A stretch of DNA of 64,000 nt from positions 19,199,357 through 19,263,356 of the forward strand of contig NC_133302.1 of the NCBI RefSeq assembly GCF_005239225.2. The letters run 5' to 3'. This stretch comes from Populus alba. Taxonomy: Eukaryota > Streptophyta > Magnoliopsida > Malpighiales > Salicaceae. The translations under genes and the position numbers were made by a program. Position 1 is the first letter of the stretch, and the number at the start of each line of letters is the position of its first letter. The notes beneath the pieces were generated by a model, which was not told the DNA's origin, did no database searches, and saw only the letters and a program-made list of their open reading frames with translations. Shown here piece by piece: positions 49,370 to 60,294 of the stretch.

Positions 49370-51290
49370 CACGGCGATCGCCCTCCCTCAGGTATTGGTA
49401 TCTATCTGACAAATATAGGGAGACAAGAAATTCCTATCTTTTATCAGTGGAAAGCAAGAATGGGAGTCGCCACCAACTATTTTAGTTATTAGAAACCCTA
49501 ACTGGTCTCAAAGATCGGGCACAGAGATTAGTTGAGTAAAGGGAAGGTATTAGCACCCCAAACACGTCATACCTAACGTAGGTTGCATTGTTTGATTGTC
49601 TGATAAAAAAACTAAGGTCTTGTCTTGTTTTCTAATTGTTGGTATGTCTATGGTTCAAGAAAAGCCCTCCTCGGTAAGGAAGTTCTTATCTTATCGGGTA
49701 AAACATAACCTTTCTAACGTCAACAAAAGAATTTAATAACCAGAATATATCTTACGTATAAAGTCGTAACCCTCGATATTAAAAGAAAACAAAATAATTT
49801 TTTTGGAATTTTTGAAATATTGGCCTAGTTTTCGTAACTTTAATAAACTGGTTATTAAAGCCAAAATGCATTCGAACACATATTTTTGAATTTTTTTTGT
49901 ATGAAAATATGATATGATTTTTTTTTCTTTAAGAGACTTGGCTGTATGCATGAAAACAAAAAAAAAATCAATGTTTTTACGAAAAAACTGGGTATTTTAA
50001 TACCGAATTTTTATATTACGGTATAAAAATTCAAACCAATATTAAGCAAAAATCAGTAGAAAAATAAGGGGGGAAATTACAATTTTTTTCATAAAGATTT
50101 TTAAAATTTTTTATGTGGGACTAGGCTGGACCAAGCCCAAAATAAAACCAGGCCAAGACTAGCCCAAAATGAAACCGGTCCAGAACCGACCCAAAAAGAA
50201 AACCTCCTTTCTACAAGGCTGGACTCAGCCCAGCCGTGTGGGCTGGACTAATCAAGCTCAAGGGAACAAAAGGCTGCATAGTGACCAATTAATTATAATT
50301 AGCTAGTTTTTGTGCTCAAGAAAGTAACTAGCTAATTATATTTCATTTTTGCTACAGAACATGAATTGCTCATGTTCTGCATGCAAATGAGGAGAACAGA
50401 GAAGAGGGGATAGAGAAGGGGAGAAGATTACCTGGAATGAGGGAGCGTGGTTGTTGTCGCTGGTGGTTGCTGCTGGAGGCGGCAGGTGGCGGCTCCTCTT
50501 CTTTTTGTTTTTGTTTTTACCTGTGTTTCTTCTTCCCCCCGTTTCTGTCTCTTGCTTCTCTGTTTCTTCTCTTTTTTTTTGTCATTGACAGTGGCTCAAG
50601 GTGGGGGTGAAGAAGAGGACTGGTGATGGTTTGTAGAGGGCGCTGCGGGTTCTAGGCTACTGGGTGGTGATCCTCGGTGGTGCTGCTGGTAAAAACAGAG
50701 GTTCTTTTTTCTTTGCATTGTCCTCTATTTCTGCCCTTCCTCCTTCTCTCTTGCTCTCTCTTTCCTTCCTCTTTTTCCTCCCTTGTTTCCTTCTGGTTCT
50801 TTTTTTTTTTTTTTCAGTTCATCCACTCCTCTCTCTCTGTTTTCGCTCTTCTTTTTTTCCTTCCAAAATCCCTCCCCCCTTTATTCCCTCTCGCCTCTCA
50901 GTATTTATAGGCAGAGGGAGAGAGGATGACCCTGCCCTGTCCAATCATGGTGCAGGGCAGGGTGGTATGAGGGCGGCTCCTGTGCAGCTACCCATGCCAC
51001 TGCGCATGGCCCTCCTTTTCACGTCATGGTTGCAAGGCATGCGGGTGTAGCCATTTGGGTGTTCTGTTTCTTTCATAGTGGAGGTATGGGTTGTGTCTGT
51101 AGTTAGGCAAGTGGGGAAGTATAGAAGGAGAGATATGAAAGGGAAAATGTAAATCACAAATCTTCTTCTCCTCTGTCTCTGCGTTCGCAGGGTAGAAGAG
51201 GATGCACAATGCCGTTTAAAATGGCACCGTGTCATGCTCTCTTTCTTTTTTTTCCAATGATTGAAACACATTTTAGAAAATAATCTAAAA
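49370..51290 (-). mobile_element. Diverged LTR of the same family, minus orientation
   Basis: Same order of parts as the LTR at 55313-57972: GGGAGTCGCCACC, GAAACCCTAACTGGTCT and AAGGGAAGGTATTAGCACCCC (49470-49560), a GGCC-rich stretch (50115-50250), a hairpin (50355-50379), a pyrimidine-rich tract with TATAAATA on the minus strand (about 50905), and CCGTTTAAAATGGCACCG. The U3 beyond about 51250 is different and the terminal TGCGACA end is not seen, so limits are approximate. Long frames at 50664-51271 lie in the pyrimidine-rich part and are not genes. Confidence 0.6.
50355..50379. other. Perfect 10-bp hairpin in the diverged LTR
   Basis: CAGAACATGA, loop ATTGC, TCATGTTCTG. It occupies the position of the 16-bp hairpin of the other LTRs but with different arm sequence. 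Confidence 0.85.
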
Positions 51291-52025
51291 ATAGGTTATG
51301 ATAAAAGTAATTTAGTTATTTTAAAATTTTAAAAAGGATGCATATACCCCTGGAAAATTCTTTATTAACCAATGAACAATTAAAAAGGATCAAATACCAA
51401 GGGATCCTTTTTCAAATACCAAGGCATCTTATTTAATTAGTAATTTTGTTATTTATTAGTATTATTTGATTGATTTCCTTTCCATTTTTGTATGAAATGT
51501 TTAACATTTATCTATTTTTAAATGTTAAGATGTATAAAATTGTATTTTAATAGCATATCCATAATGTATCTTATATTTTAATAAACCGACATATCAACGT
51601 ATCCACATGCGTGTTTGATGTTCATATTCGTTTTTTTTTTCCTCACCTAGAATTTCCTATTTAAATATAATATTTCTCTATCTAATGAACAGAAAAACAA
51701 TTTTTAATCTTTTTTAGATTTCTAGAGTTTTACAAACACATTTTAAAGATTTGAGTTTTCCTTACAAGTTTTTTATTGTTTTTCAAATGAAAAAAATAAA
51801 TAAAATGATAAATTAGACAATACTTTTTTATATATAATATCACTAAAAAAGTTTTTTTAAAAAATTATTAACTCAAGATTGTAACCCAAGCACATCCAGT
51901 AAACTCCCCCTAGTGTTTGTAAAACTCAATTCAGAGCAGGATCGAAGTCGAGTTTAATAACCAAAAAATTCAACCAAAACAATACAAGGGATCTCATTTG
52001 CTGTCATTTCTTCTGCTGTTAATGT

Positions 52026-53487
52026 TGTCGCACCCCAAAAAAAATCAGAGCGCGGCATCGGCTGGCAATTTAAGTCTCGTTGTTGTGGTTTGCTTGAATT
52101 TGGTTCGTTGGAGTCGCCACCTGGTAATTTATTGAAGGCTACTAGGAAACCGGATGTACTGGTCTTGTCAGAGATTCACAGGTAAGGGACTGGTTGTGAT
52201 TAGGGAAGGTATTAACACCCCTAACACACTCTACCTGAGGTAAGCTGCTTCGCGAATTTAATGTGTTAAAGAAGTTTTAATAATTGTCTTTTCATCGGAA
52301 ATTAGAAATATCACTTATGTATAAGTTAATAATTCTTAACCATGATCCGATCAAAATATTAAATTCTTCTTTAATATATTTGCAATTTTATCATTAAAAA
52401 AATATATACAAATAAATAAAACAAAATACAAACACACACATTCACTTTCACTATTTTATTTCTTTTCTTTTCTTTTCTTTTCTTTTCTTTTTCTTTTTCT
52501 TTTCTTTTACATCCATATTTACAAAATAAAAATTCAAAACTAAATAAAAATTACATTACATAATTTAAAATTTACAAAAACAGTCCCTAAAATTCTAAAA
52601 CTTTCAGGGAAGGACTTCTGCAGCCGGAACGGTGTTTGTCATGGTTTTTGGGCTCGAGAACAGTGGCGGCGCGTGGATCTCACGCTAGGGTCGTCTCTTG
52701 CTGCAGTGGTCGGGTGGTTTCTGTGAGCGGTGGAAGGTGGCGGTGCAGAGGAGATCGGGTGCTGTTGGGAAAGGCTGGCCGGCGAGAGAGAGGAGAAGAA
52801 GATAGTGAGCGGCGGGGGCTGTTGGGGGTCGGTTGTGAGGCTGCGGGTCACTGATGGTGAAGAAGGAGGAACGACCGAGAGTGCTGATGACCGGGGGTCA
52901 GATGGGACGCCGGTCTGCTTGGGGAGTGGCTGAGAGGGAAGAAGAGCTTCAAACCGGCTAGGGGCTGCTACTTTGGCCGGTTCAGAAAGAAGAGAAAACA
53001 AAATTTAAAAGGTGAGGGGCTGGCTTGGGTGAGCGGCTGCGGGGAGAAAAAAATCTTTTAGGTTTAGGGTTTTTTTTGTTCTTGTGTTGTCTCTCCCACC
53101 AATCTCAAAATTACCCCCCTCCTTTGCAAGTGTTGGAAACCAGTATTTATAGGCAAAAAATGTTGCCAAGTTTTTCAACTTGGTCCCTCAACTTCTTTTT
53201 TTTGTAAATTTTGATTTTTCTTATTTTTTTGTATTTTTTGAAAACGAGCAATATCAACGTCGACTCAACGAGAAAAATCAATGATTTTAAAAATGACGCG
53301 TGAAAAGTTGAACGCGTTTGAAAATCTTTTAAAAATTTAAATTCTGTTTTTTTAGACGACGTTGAAAATGCTAAAATGATGAAAATATATTAAAAAACAT
53401 TTTTTTTTGGATTTTCTTTGTTTTTCTCTATTTTTTAATTTTTTTGAAAATATATCAAAAACATGGGTCAAAAAATGGGTAGCAACA
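52026..53487 (-). mobile_element. 3' LTR of an older Tat/Ogre-like element, 1462 bp
   Basis: On the minus strand it starts TGTTGCTACCC and ends GGGGTGCGACA. It carries GGAGTCGCCACC and GGGAAGGTATTAACACCCC as in the younger LTRs, and TATAAATA near 53144. It is about 1.2 kb shorter than the younger LTR and lacks the GGCC hairpin array. It inserted into unit 2 of the segmental duplication. Frames at 52636-53001 on both strands are GC-rich LTR sequence without protein similarity. A TTTTC microsatellite is at about 52456-52508. Confidence 0.8.
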
Positions 53488-53584
53488 GATGCCCCCTCTT
53501 TACAATGCTTACGAAGCAAAAATCCTCAATGTTTTGCATAGTAAGCTTTGTAAAGAAAACAAAAGGAAAATGATTTCATTATCT

Positions 53585-53880
53585 TGGGCGACCTGCCCAC
53601 ACACTCACACTGGTTTATTTTCACGGGCGACCTGCCCACACATACTCACTCTGGTCTATTTTCACGGGCGACCGGCCTACACTCTCCACTGGTCTATTTT
53701 CACGGGCGACCTGCCCACCCATACTCACTCTGGTCTATTTTCACGGGCGACCGGCCCACACTCTCACAGTGGTCTATTTTCACGGGCGACCTGCCCACCC
53801 ATACTCACTCTGGTCTATTTTCACGGGCGACCGGCCCACACTCTCACACTGGTCTATTTTCACGGGCGACCTGCCCTTTT
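53585..53880. repeat. Tandem array 1: about 47-bp units with GGGCGACCTGCCC
   Basis: Seven units of about 47 bp, each with TATTTTCACGGGCGACC followed by TGCCC or GGCCC in alternation, giving a 94-bp higher-order pattern. Frames through it repeat the same peptide and are not genes. Confidence 0.9.
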
Positions 53881-53884
53881 AATT

Positions 53885-54425
53885 GGGTTTACCTGAGATC
53901 CCATTTGGCGACCTCATTCAACTGGAATGAAAATATTGTGTAACTCGGTTAACCTGAAATCCCATTTGGCGATTCCCTTTAACCAAAGCTACATGAGATC
54001 CCATCTGGCGACCTCATTCAACTGGAACGAAATATATGTAACTCGGTTAACCTGAAATCCCATCTGGCGATTCCCTTTAACCAAAGCTACATGAGATCCC
54101 ATCTGGCGACCTCATTCAACTGGAACGAAAATATGTGTAACTCGGTTAACCTGAAATCCCATCTGGCGATTCCCTTTAACCAAAGCTACATGAGATCCCA
54201 TCTGGCGACCTCATTCAACTGGAACGAAAATATGTGTAACTCGGTTAACCTGAAATCCCATCTGGCGATTCCCTTTAACCAAAGCTACATGAGATCCCAT
54301 CTGGTGACCTCATTCAATTGGAACTAAAAAACTGTGTGTAGCTCGGTCAACCTGAAATCCCATCTGGTGATTCCCTTTAACCAAAGCTACATGAGATCCC
54401 ATCTGGCGACCTCATTTAACCAAAA
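53885..54425. repeat. Tandem array 2: about 99-bp units with ATCCCATCTGGCGA
   Basis: About five units of about 99 bp. Each has CATGAGATCCCATCTGGCGA and, about 50 bp later, AAATCCCATCTGGCGATTCC, so the unit is itself an old dimer. Confidence 0.9.
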
Positions 54426-54439
54426 CAAAAGAATGTGAA

Positions 54440-54835
54440 AAAAACGGTCTCATTGTAATGGGTGACCTACCCAAGTGGAAAGAATATGAAGTGCGGTCTC
54501 ATTATAATGGGTGACCTACCCAGATGGAAAAAATATGATGAAGTGCGGTCTCATTGTCATGGGTGACCTACCCGGATGAAAAAAATATGAAAAAGCAGTC
54601 TCGTTGTGATGGGCGACCCACCCAAATAGAAAGAATGTGAAGTGCGGTCTCATTGTAATGGGCGACCTACCCAAAGTGGAAAAAAAACATGAAGTGTGGT
54701 CTCATTGTAATGGGTGACCTACCCAGATGGAAAGAATATGAAAAAGTTGTCTCGTTGTTATGGGTGACCTACCCAAAATGGAAACAATATGAAGTGTGGT
54801 CTCATTGTAAAGGGGTGACCAACCCAAGTGGAAGA
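54440..54835. repeat. Tandem array 3: about 55-60-bp units with GGTCTCATTGTAATGGGTGA
   Basis: Seven or so units, each with CGGTCTCATTGTAATGGG followed by TGACCTACCC and an A-rich spacer. Related to the shorter-period array at 58290-58800. Confidence 0.9.
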
Positions 54836-56303
54836 TGTGATATGACAAGTGTGAAAAAATAGGACTTACCTGACGAAGTCTTGAGGGGATGACAGAAAAA
54901 GGGCTGGAAAACTTGGTGCTTCCTGCTAATTCCCGATCATAGGTTTTGAAAACTCGGTGTTTCCTGACTGCAAGGGTTGAAAACTCGAGGCTTCCCGATT
55001 GCAAGGTTGATCTTTTCATTTCTTTGGGATTTCCCTAATGGTAGGGTTCATCTCATCTTCCAAACTGATTCTTTATTATCATCACCATAATGCTTCTTTC
55101 TTTTTCCACCATCTTGCTGGACCTCATTAAGGATTTTCCTGTAACAATTCAAAAATATATGCAAATGTTTTTTTTTTTTTTTAGGTTAGATGACATGCAT
55201 GCATCCTTACCTGATTTGAAATATAGGTCCCCCCCCTCTTTGATGCTCCATCGTCATAGGGTGCCTTTGTTTGCATTCTAAAGCTTTCCTTGTTCTTTCG
55301 ATGTATTAGCTCTGTCGCACCCCAAATAAAATTTGGCTTTTGCGACATTCGACTGGCGACTTTCATTTTGTTATGTTTTGCTGATTTGGTTCTTTGGAGT
55401 CGCCACCTAGTATTTTGGTCACTAGGAACCCTAATTGGTCTTTCAGAGATTCTAAGGCAAGGGACTGGTTGCGTAAAGGGAAGGTATTAGCACCCCTAGT
55501 ACGCCCTACCTAAGGTAAGCTGCTTGGTGTTTGGTTTGCTCTACAATTTCTATGGTGTTGATATTTTCTAGGCTCGTCAATTGATTTTGGATAGAAATCT
55601 AAGGAGATTCCATGTGCTTTGAAAGCTCATTTTTCCCTTAGTATTTCAAGACTCATAAATCGTGGAATAATAAATAAATAAAAAAATTTGAAATGTCCTC
55701 GATTATAATCAAGGCTTCTTTCAAGAATGTGTGCGGATTTATTACTCCCAATAATATTTTGGATATTCATCCTTTTAAGGATTTCTTTATCCAAACATTA
55801 GCGGTAAATAATAAATAAATTCCCTCTCCAAAAATAAGATTTTTATAGTTTTTGGAATATTGGCCAATATCCTTTGGAGTTTTACAAACACGTTGTAAAA
55901 TCCAGAAATGCAAGAAAATAATTTGTGTTTAAGAAATCTATGCGAAAACACACTTTCGAAGCTTCCAATATAATTTTTTTATAAAAATAACATTCAAAAC
56001 ATGTTAGAGTATTGGCCGTATGCAACACGCAAGAAAATATATTTTTTTAAACTTTTTTTTTTGACGAAATCGGGTATTTTAAACTCTGAATCTGTATCTC
56101 TACGGTATAAAAATACAAACCAATGTAAAAAAATCATAAAAAAAATGTGCAGGAAAATCAACCATATTTTTTTTAGGGAATTTTTTTAGAATTTTTGAAA
56201 GCAAACAAACATTTTTATCTTTGAAACTTTGGATGTTTTGACGAAAACCGGGTATTTTAAACACTGAGTTTGTATCTCCACAATATAAAAATACAAACCA
56301 ATG

Positions 56304-56344
<41 letters not shown>

Positions 56345-56454
56345 AGGAAACAACAATATATTTTTTAAAAAAAACTTTTCGGATTTTATTTTTTTTTGTT
56401 AAAATATATATACATGCATAATATAATATAATAATAAATATATAAATATATATT

Positions 56455-56735
56455 AAGTGGGCTGGGCCGGCCCAACTAAACTGGGCCGGACCCAGCCCCA
56501 AAAGACGTTGGGCCGAACTCGGCCCAAAAGGGGATTGGGCCTATCTCGGCCCAACAACTAAACTGCCTCGGTCTGGGCCGGACCCAGCCCAGACCGCCAG
56601 CCTTGGGCCAGAAACACTCTGGCCCGTCCCAATAATTCTGGGCCAGAAACCATCTGGCCCAGAAAAGAAAAACGGGGGGGGGAATTATTTTCCCCCCCGC
56701 CTCCTGCATGCAAAACGATTCTGCATGCAGGAGGC
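56455..56735 (-). other. String of hairpins in the LTR leader
   Basis: Consecutive short inverted repeats include TGGGCCGGCCCA, TTGGGCCGAACTCGGCCCAA, CTGGGCCGGACCCAG, TCTGGGCCAGA with TCTGGCCCAGA (56637-56647 and 56653-56663), a G8/C7 pair around AATTATTTT, and the CCTCCTGCATGCA hairpin. They lie about 300-600 bases downstream of the LTR TATA box, so they would be in the RNA leader. The same series is in the 5' LTR copy at 63467-63745. Confidence 0.85.
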
Positions 56736-57047
56736 AACTTATGCAGGCCTCAGGGGGAAAGAAAAAAAATGCGCAGGGGGTGAAAGGAAATGTACCTGGC
56801 GTGGTGGAGACGATGGCTTGCTGGCAGTGCTACGGTGGAGGCGGTGGCGACGTCCTAACCCACGGCGGCTCCTCGGTGATTTCCAAACAATCCGGCGACG
56901 CCCTCTCGGTTCGCTTTCTTCGTTTTTGTTTTCTAAACTCCCTCCCTGCGTCAAACTTTCACTCTTCTCTCGGTTTTCCTGGGTTTTCAGTGGCTCTCTC
57001 TCCTCTGTTCAATTTTTTTTGGCTGCTCTCTCTTCGGTTTTCCTTCC

Positions 57048-57055
57048 TATTTATA
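57048..57055 (-). promoter_or_regulatory. TATA box of the younger LTR
   Basis: TATAAATA preceded by CC on the minus strand, at the same relative place as in three other LTRs of the window. Confidence 0.65.
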
Positions 57056-57972
57056 GGAAAAAAACGGTGCCTTTTGCTAGTGCGCCTTGGGCGTAAATCA
57101 CGCAACAGCTGGTCGGCCATTGACGCGTTCGGTGGTGGTGGGGGCGAGGAGAGAGAGGCGGGACGGTTTGAAAATGGTTTTTTGCCTTCTGTTGCTGTTC
57201 AAACGGGGGAAGGAGGAAGATGAACAGTGTCGTTCAAAACGACACCGTTCTGGTCTTCCTCTTTTTTTTATATATATATGAAACGGTGTCGTTTTGGATA
57301 AAACGCGCCGTTTCATTTAAATGGGCCAAACTTCAAATCAATCCTCCAAATTCGGTCCCCGCCCCTCTTGTTGGCCGCCTTTTTCACTTTGATCCTTGGC
57401 CTCTGATTTATGCAATTGAGCCCTCAATTGATTAATAAACTTTCAATTTCTTCAATTAGGCCCCTGAACCGAATAATTGCACCCCTCCATTTACGCGCCT
57501 CTTCCAATTTGGTCCCTGGTTTCGGATTTTCTTAATTAAGTCCCTAATTGGTCATTAAACTTCAATATTTATGCAATTAAGCCCCTGATTTGACCCAATA
57601 AATTCCTAAAAAATATATTTTGGCCCCAGAAGTTAAATTTCTTCTAATTAAAGCCCAAATTGACTTAAAAATTAATTTTTCTTGCAATCAAATCCTTTAT
57701 AAATTCAAAAAAAAATCCAATTAAGTCCATAAAAATCCAATTAAGTCCATAAACATCCAAATTTGGGCTTTTCTCCTTAAAATTCAAATTTTCCTTCTCA
57801 ATAGGGCTTTCATCCTTCAAGAATATACTGTCAAAAATTCAATCCTTGTATTTTTAAATTCCTTTACCAATTTTCTGACTGTTTTCCGAGCGCTTCTGCC
57901 TCCTGTTATTTTTCTAACCTCTTTTGGCTATTTATTTTATTTTTCATGGGGACCCAAAAATGGGTTACAACA

Positions 57973-57986
57973 GATGCCCCCTCTTT
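57973..57986 (-). other. Polypurine tract beside the 3' LTR
   Basis: The minus strand reads AAAGAGGGGGCATC directly before the LTR start TGTTGTAACCC. The position is that of the plus-strand primer. Confidence 0.65.
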
Positions 57987-58289
57987 ATAATACTTACGGA
58001 GCATGGGTTTTGCGCAGTAAGTGTTATAAAGATAAACCCAAAATGGAACTCCCGAAACTGATCTGGTCGAAGCTCGATTGATCTGAAACTTTGTCCTTTA
58101 TAACAATCCTCCTTAGCCCAAAAACTATGATCAAAACTTAGTCATCTCGAGATCCTTATCCAGCGATCCTCTGAATTCTTACTTTAGTTTGATCAACATG
58201 GGAATCCATCCGAGATCCCATCTAGTGATCTCCTTTAACTTGGAATCCCATTTGGCGATTCCTTTACCCATAACCAATACAAAAAATGT

Positions 58290-58800
58290 GTGTGTGATCT
58301 CATTATGATGGGTGACCTGTCCGAATGGAAAAGGGAAAGAGTGGTCTCATTCTTTGGGTGACCTACCCAGGGGGAAGAATGGCCTCATTCTTATGGGTGA
58401 CCTACCCAGGTAAACAAAAAGATGGAGAATGGTCTCATTCTTATGGGTGACCTACCCAAAAAAATATGGTCTCATTGTGATGGGTGACCTACCCAAGGAA
58501 AAAGGATGGTCTCATTGTATGGGTGACCTACCCAGGAAAAAAAAAATGATGGTCTCATTGTATGGGTGACCTACCCAAGAAAAATAATGGTCTCATTGTA
58601 TGGGTGACCTACCCAGGAAAAATAATGGTCTCATTGTATGGGTGACCTACCCAGGAAAAAAAAATGGTCTCATTGTATGGGTGACCTACCCAATAATGGT
58701 CTCATTGTATGGGTGACCTACCCAGGAAAAATGATGGTCTCATTGTATGGGTGACCTACCCAAGAAAAAATAATGGTCTCATTGTATGGGTGACCTTACC
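58290..58800. repeat. Tandem array 4: about 37-45-bp units with GGTCTCATTGTATGGGTGAC
   Basis: About a dozen units of GGTCTCATT (TGTAT or CTTAT) GGGTGACCTACCC plus an A-rich spacer of varying length. It is in the 3' untranslated region of the gag-only element. Related to array 3 but with a shorter period. Confidence 0.92.
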
Positions 58801-58829
58801 CCGGGGGAAGAATTCTTAGTAAACTCTAT

Positions 58830-59180
58830 GCTTTTCTAAGAAATGGTTTCAATATAAGGTCCCTTCTGGCGACCTTCCTTGATGAATGTCGAAGTACGAG
58901 ATCCCTTCTGGCGATCTCAAATAACTTGGAATCCCATCTGGCGATTCCTTTTATTCAAAGCTGAAATATGAGGTCCCTTCTAGTGACCTTCATCGAAATA
59001 CGAGATCCCTTCTGGCGATCTCCTTTTACCAAACAACTTGGAATCCCATCTGGCGATTCCTTTTATACGAAAGCTGAAATTTAAGGTCCCTTCTGGCGAC
59101 CTCTATCGAAAATACGAGATCCCTTCTGGCGATCTCAACAACTTGGAATCCCATTTGGCGATTCCTTTTAACCAAATGTT
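58830..59180. repeat. Tandem array 5: units with GAGATCCCTTCTGGCGATCT
   Basis: Alternating short sentences AGGTCCCTTCTGGCGACCT, GAGATCCCTTCTGGCGATCT and GGAATCCCATCTGGCGATTC, repeated about three times. Related to array 2 of the older element. Confidence 0.85.
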
Positions 59181-60096
59181 ATCGATGTCATTCTTCCTGC
59201 TGGCAGGGTTTGAAAACCATTATCTGTTGTTCTATAATCAACTCAATGACTCTTTCTTCATCCATAATCTTGTTGGAATGTGCTAAGATCTCCTCCTGTA
59301 ACGATCCAAAAAACATATATGCAATGATTTATGATTAGATGCAATGCATGCATTCATACCTGGTTTTGAAACATAGGTCCCATCCTCTTCTTCTAGTTTA
59401 TGAGACTCCCTCTCAATATGAACTTTGCTTTTGAAGTCGTATGCTGGATTCATTTCTCGTGTTGCCTATCATATTCTTGGAGAAGAAATCTTTGACTTTC
59501 TTCAAGTAGTCCTTTTCTCAAAATGTATGACTTGTATTTGCCTCTTTGTCATGCTTTTGTCAAATGCTTTAGCTTGGTTTTCAAATCTATAGGCTTTCAT
59601 CCAACCCTAAACACGTAAAACTTTTCATAAAACATCTCGTCTTGCCCCCCAGTGTAGGGGTGCAAAATTGGGCTTTTATATAGAGAAGTAATTCATTCAG
59701 CCAGTGATAAATTTTTTTAGTGAGTGAAGAGATAATGATTTTTTTCTTTCTTTTTTTTTTTTTAAATGCACATTGTTATGGTTGATAAATTGTATTCTTT
59801 AAAAGACAATTACAGATGATTATAAAGTGACCACTTAATCATTTATCCATGCAATTTATTATGCTATCAATGATAGGGTTGTATTTTAGGGTTAGCTTTT
59901 CTTAAATTTCATATTAAACCATTTTATGATACTTTATTTGTAACCACTCAAACTTGTTCAAAAAATGCATAAACTCTTCATTTATTTAAAGAAAAGGTAA
60001 GCTCAAAGACAAACACAAAATCTGGTTGATATCATGAGCTCTGATTGCCCACTAGAGAAAATAAAAGCAATGACGAAAGCAAATGACAAAAACATG
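59181..60096. other. Internal DNA between gag and the tandem arrays
   Basis: 59190-59420 aligns with 55020-55260 of the older element. 59420-60096 is AT-rich with no protease, RT or integrase motif seen in any frame. Confidence 0.55.
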
Positions 60097-60294
60097 CTAA
60101 GGCAAATAAAGTTGTTTTACATTTTGAAAACTACGAGAAGTTCTTGGGTCAACCCGTTCTGAAACTTCTTCTAGTGTGTGGAAAGTCAACCGAGGCAATG
60201 CTTCATCTTCCTTCCCCACTTGCGTTTCCTTGTCTTCTCCTTCGATCTCGCCTTCTTCATTATTGACGATTCTTGACCAAGGTTTTCCAACCCT

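Larger units (their letters stand above)
35937..52025. repeat. Segmental duplication, unit 2
   Basis: Second copy of the block at 11143-30290. Offsets between matching points are about 24.8 kb at the left and 20.5 kb near exon 1, because unit 1 has extra DNA in intron 1. Unit 2 has its own additions: a LINE piece at 36545, a retroposon at 44157 and 2.9 kb at 48480-51425. It is cut at 52025 by an LTR, so its right end is not visible. Confidence 0.85.
53488..55312 (-). mobile_element. Internal 3' region of the older element, with tandem arrays
   Basis: Begins with the polypurine-side sequence GATGCCCCCTCTTTA also found beside the younger LTR (57973), then three tandem arrays, then a tail (55020-55260) alignable with 59190-59420 of the younger element. 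It stops at 55312 where the younger element begins. The rest of the older element must lie beyond the window. Confidence 0.75.
55313..57972 (-). repeat. 3' LTR of the younger element, 2660 bp
   Basis: Minus-strand ends TGTTGTAACCC and GGGGTGCGACA. Parts in transcript order: U3 with GGGGCTTAATTG phrases, AAACGGTGTCGTTTTG hairpin (57235-57316), TATAAATA (57055-57048), pyrimidine-rich leader, 16-bp hairpin (56735-56700), GGCC hairpin series (56663-56455), U5 with GGTGGCGACTCC (near 55392). Confidence 0.85.

Noticed and set aside
50664..51271. Frames of 128, 77, 108 and 61 residues
   Set aside because: Located in the pyrimidine-rich leader of a diverged LTR, on both strands, without similarity.
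52636..53001. Frames of 72, 67 and 120 residues on both strands
   Set aside because: GC-rich part of the older LTR; no conserved domain.
53489..54327. Frames of 135, 119 and 78 residues
   Set aside because: They translate tandem repeats (HGRPAHTLTLVYF-like and MRSHLATSFNW-like units) in two frames at once.
58290..58800. CRISPR-like look of regularly spaced repeats
   Set aside because: The spacers are A-rich length variants, not unique sequences. The array lies in the 3' region of a plant retrotransposon.
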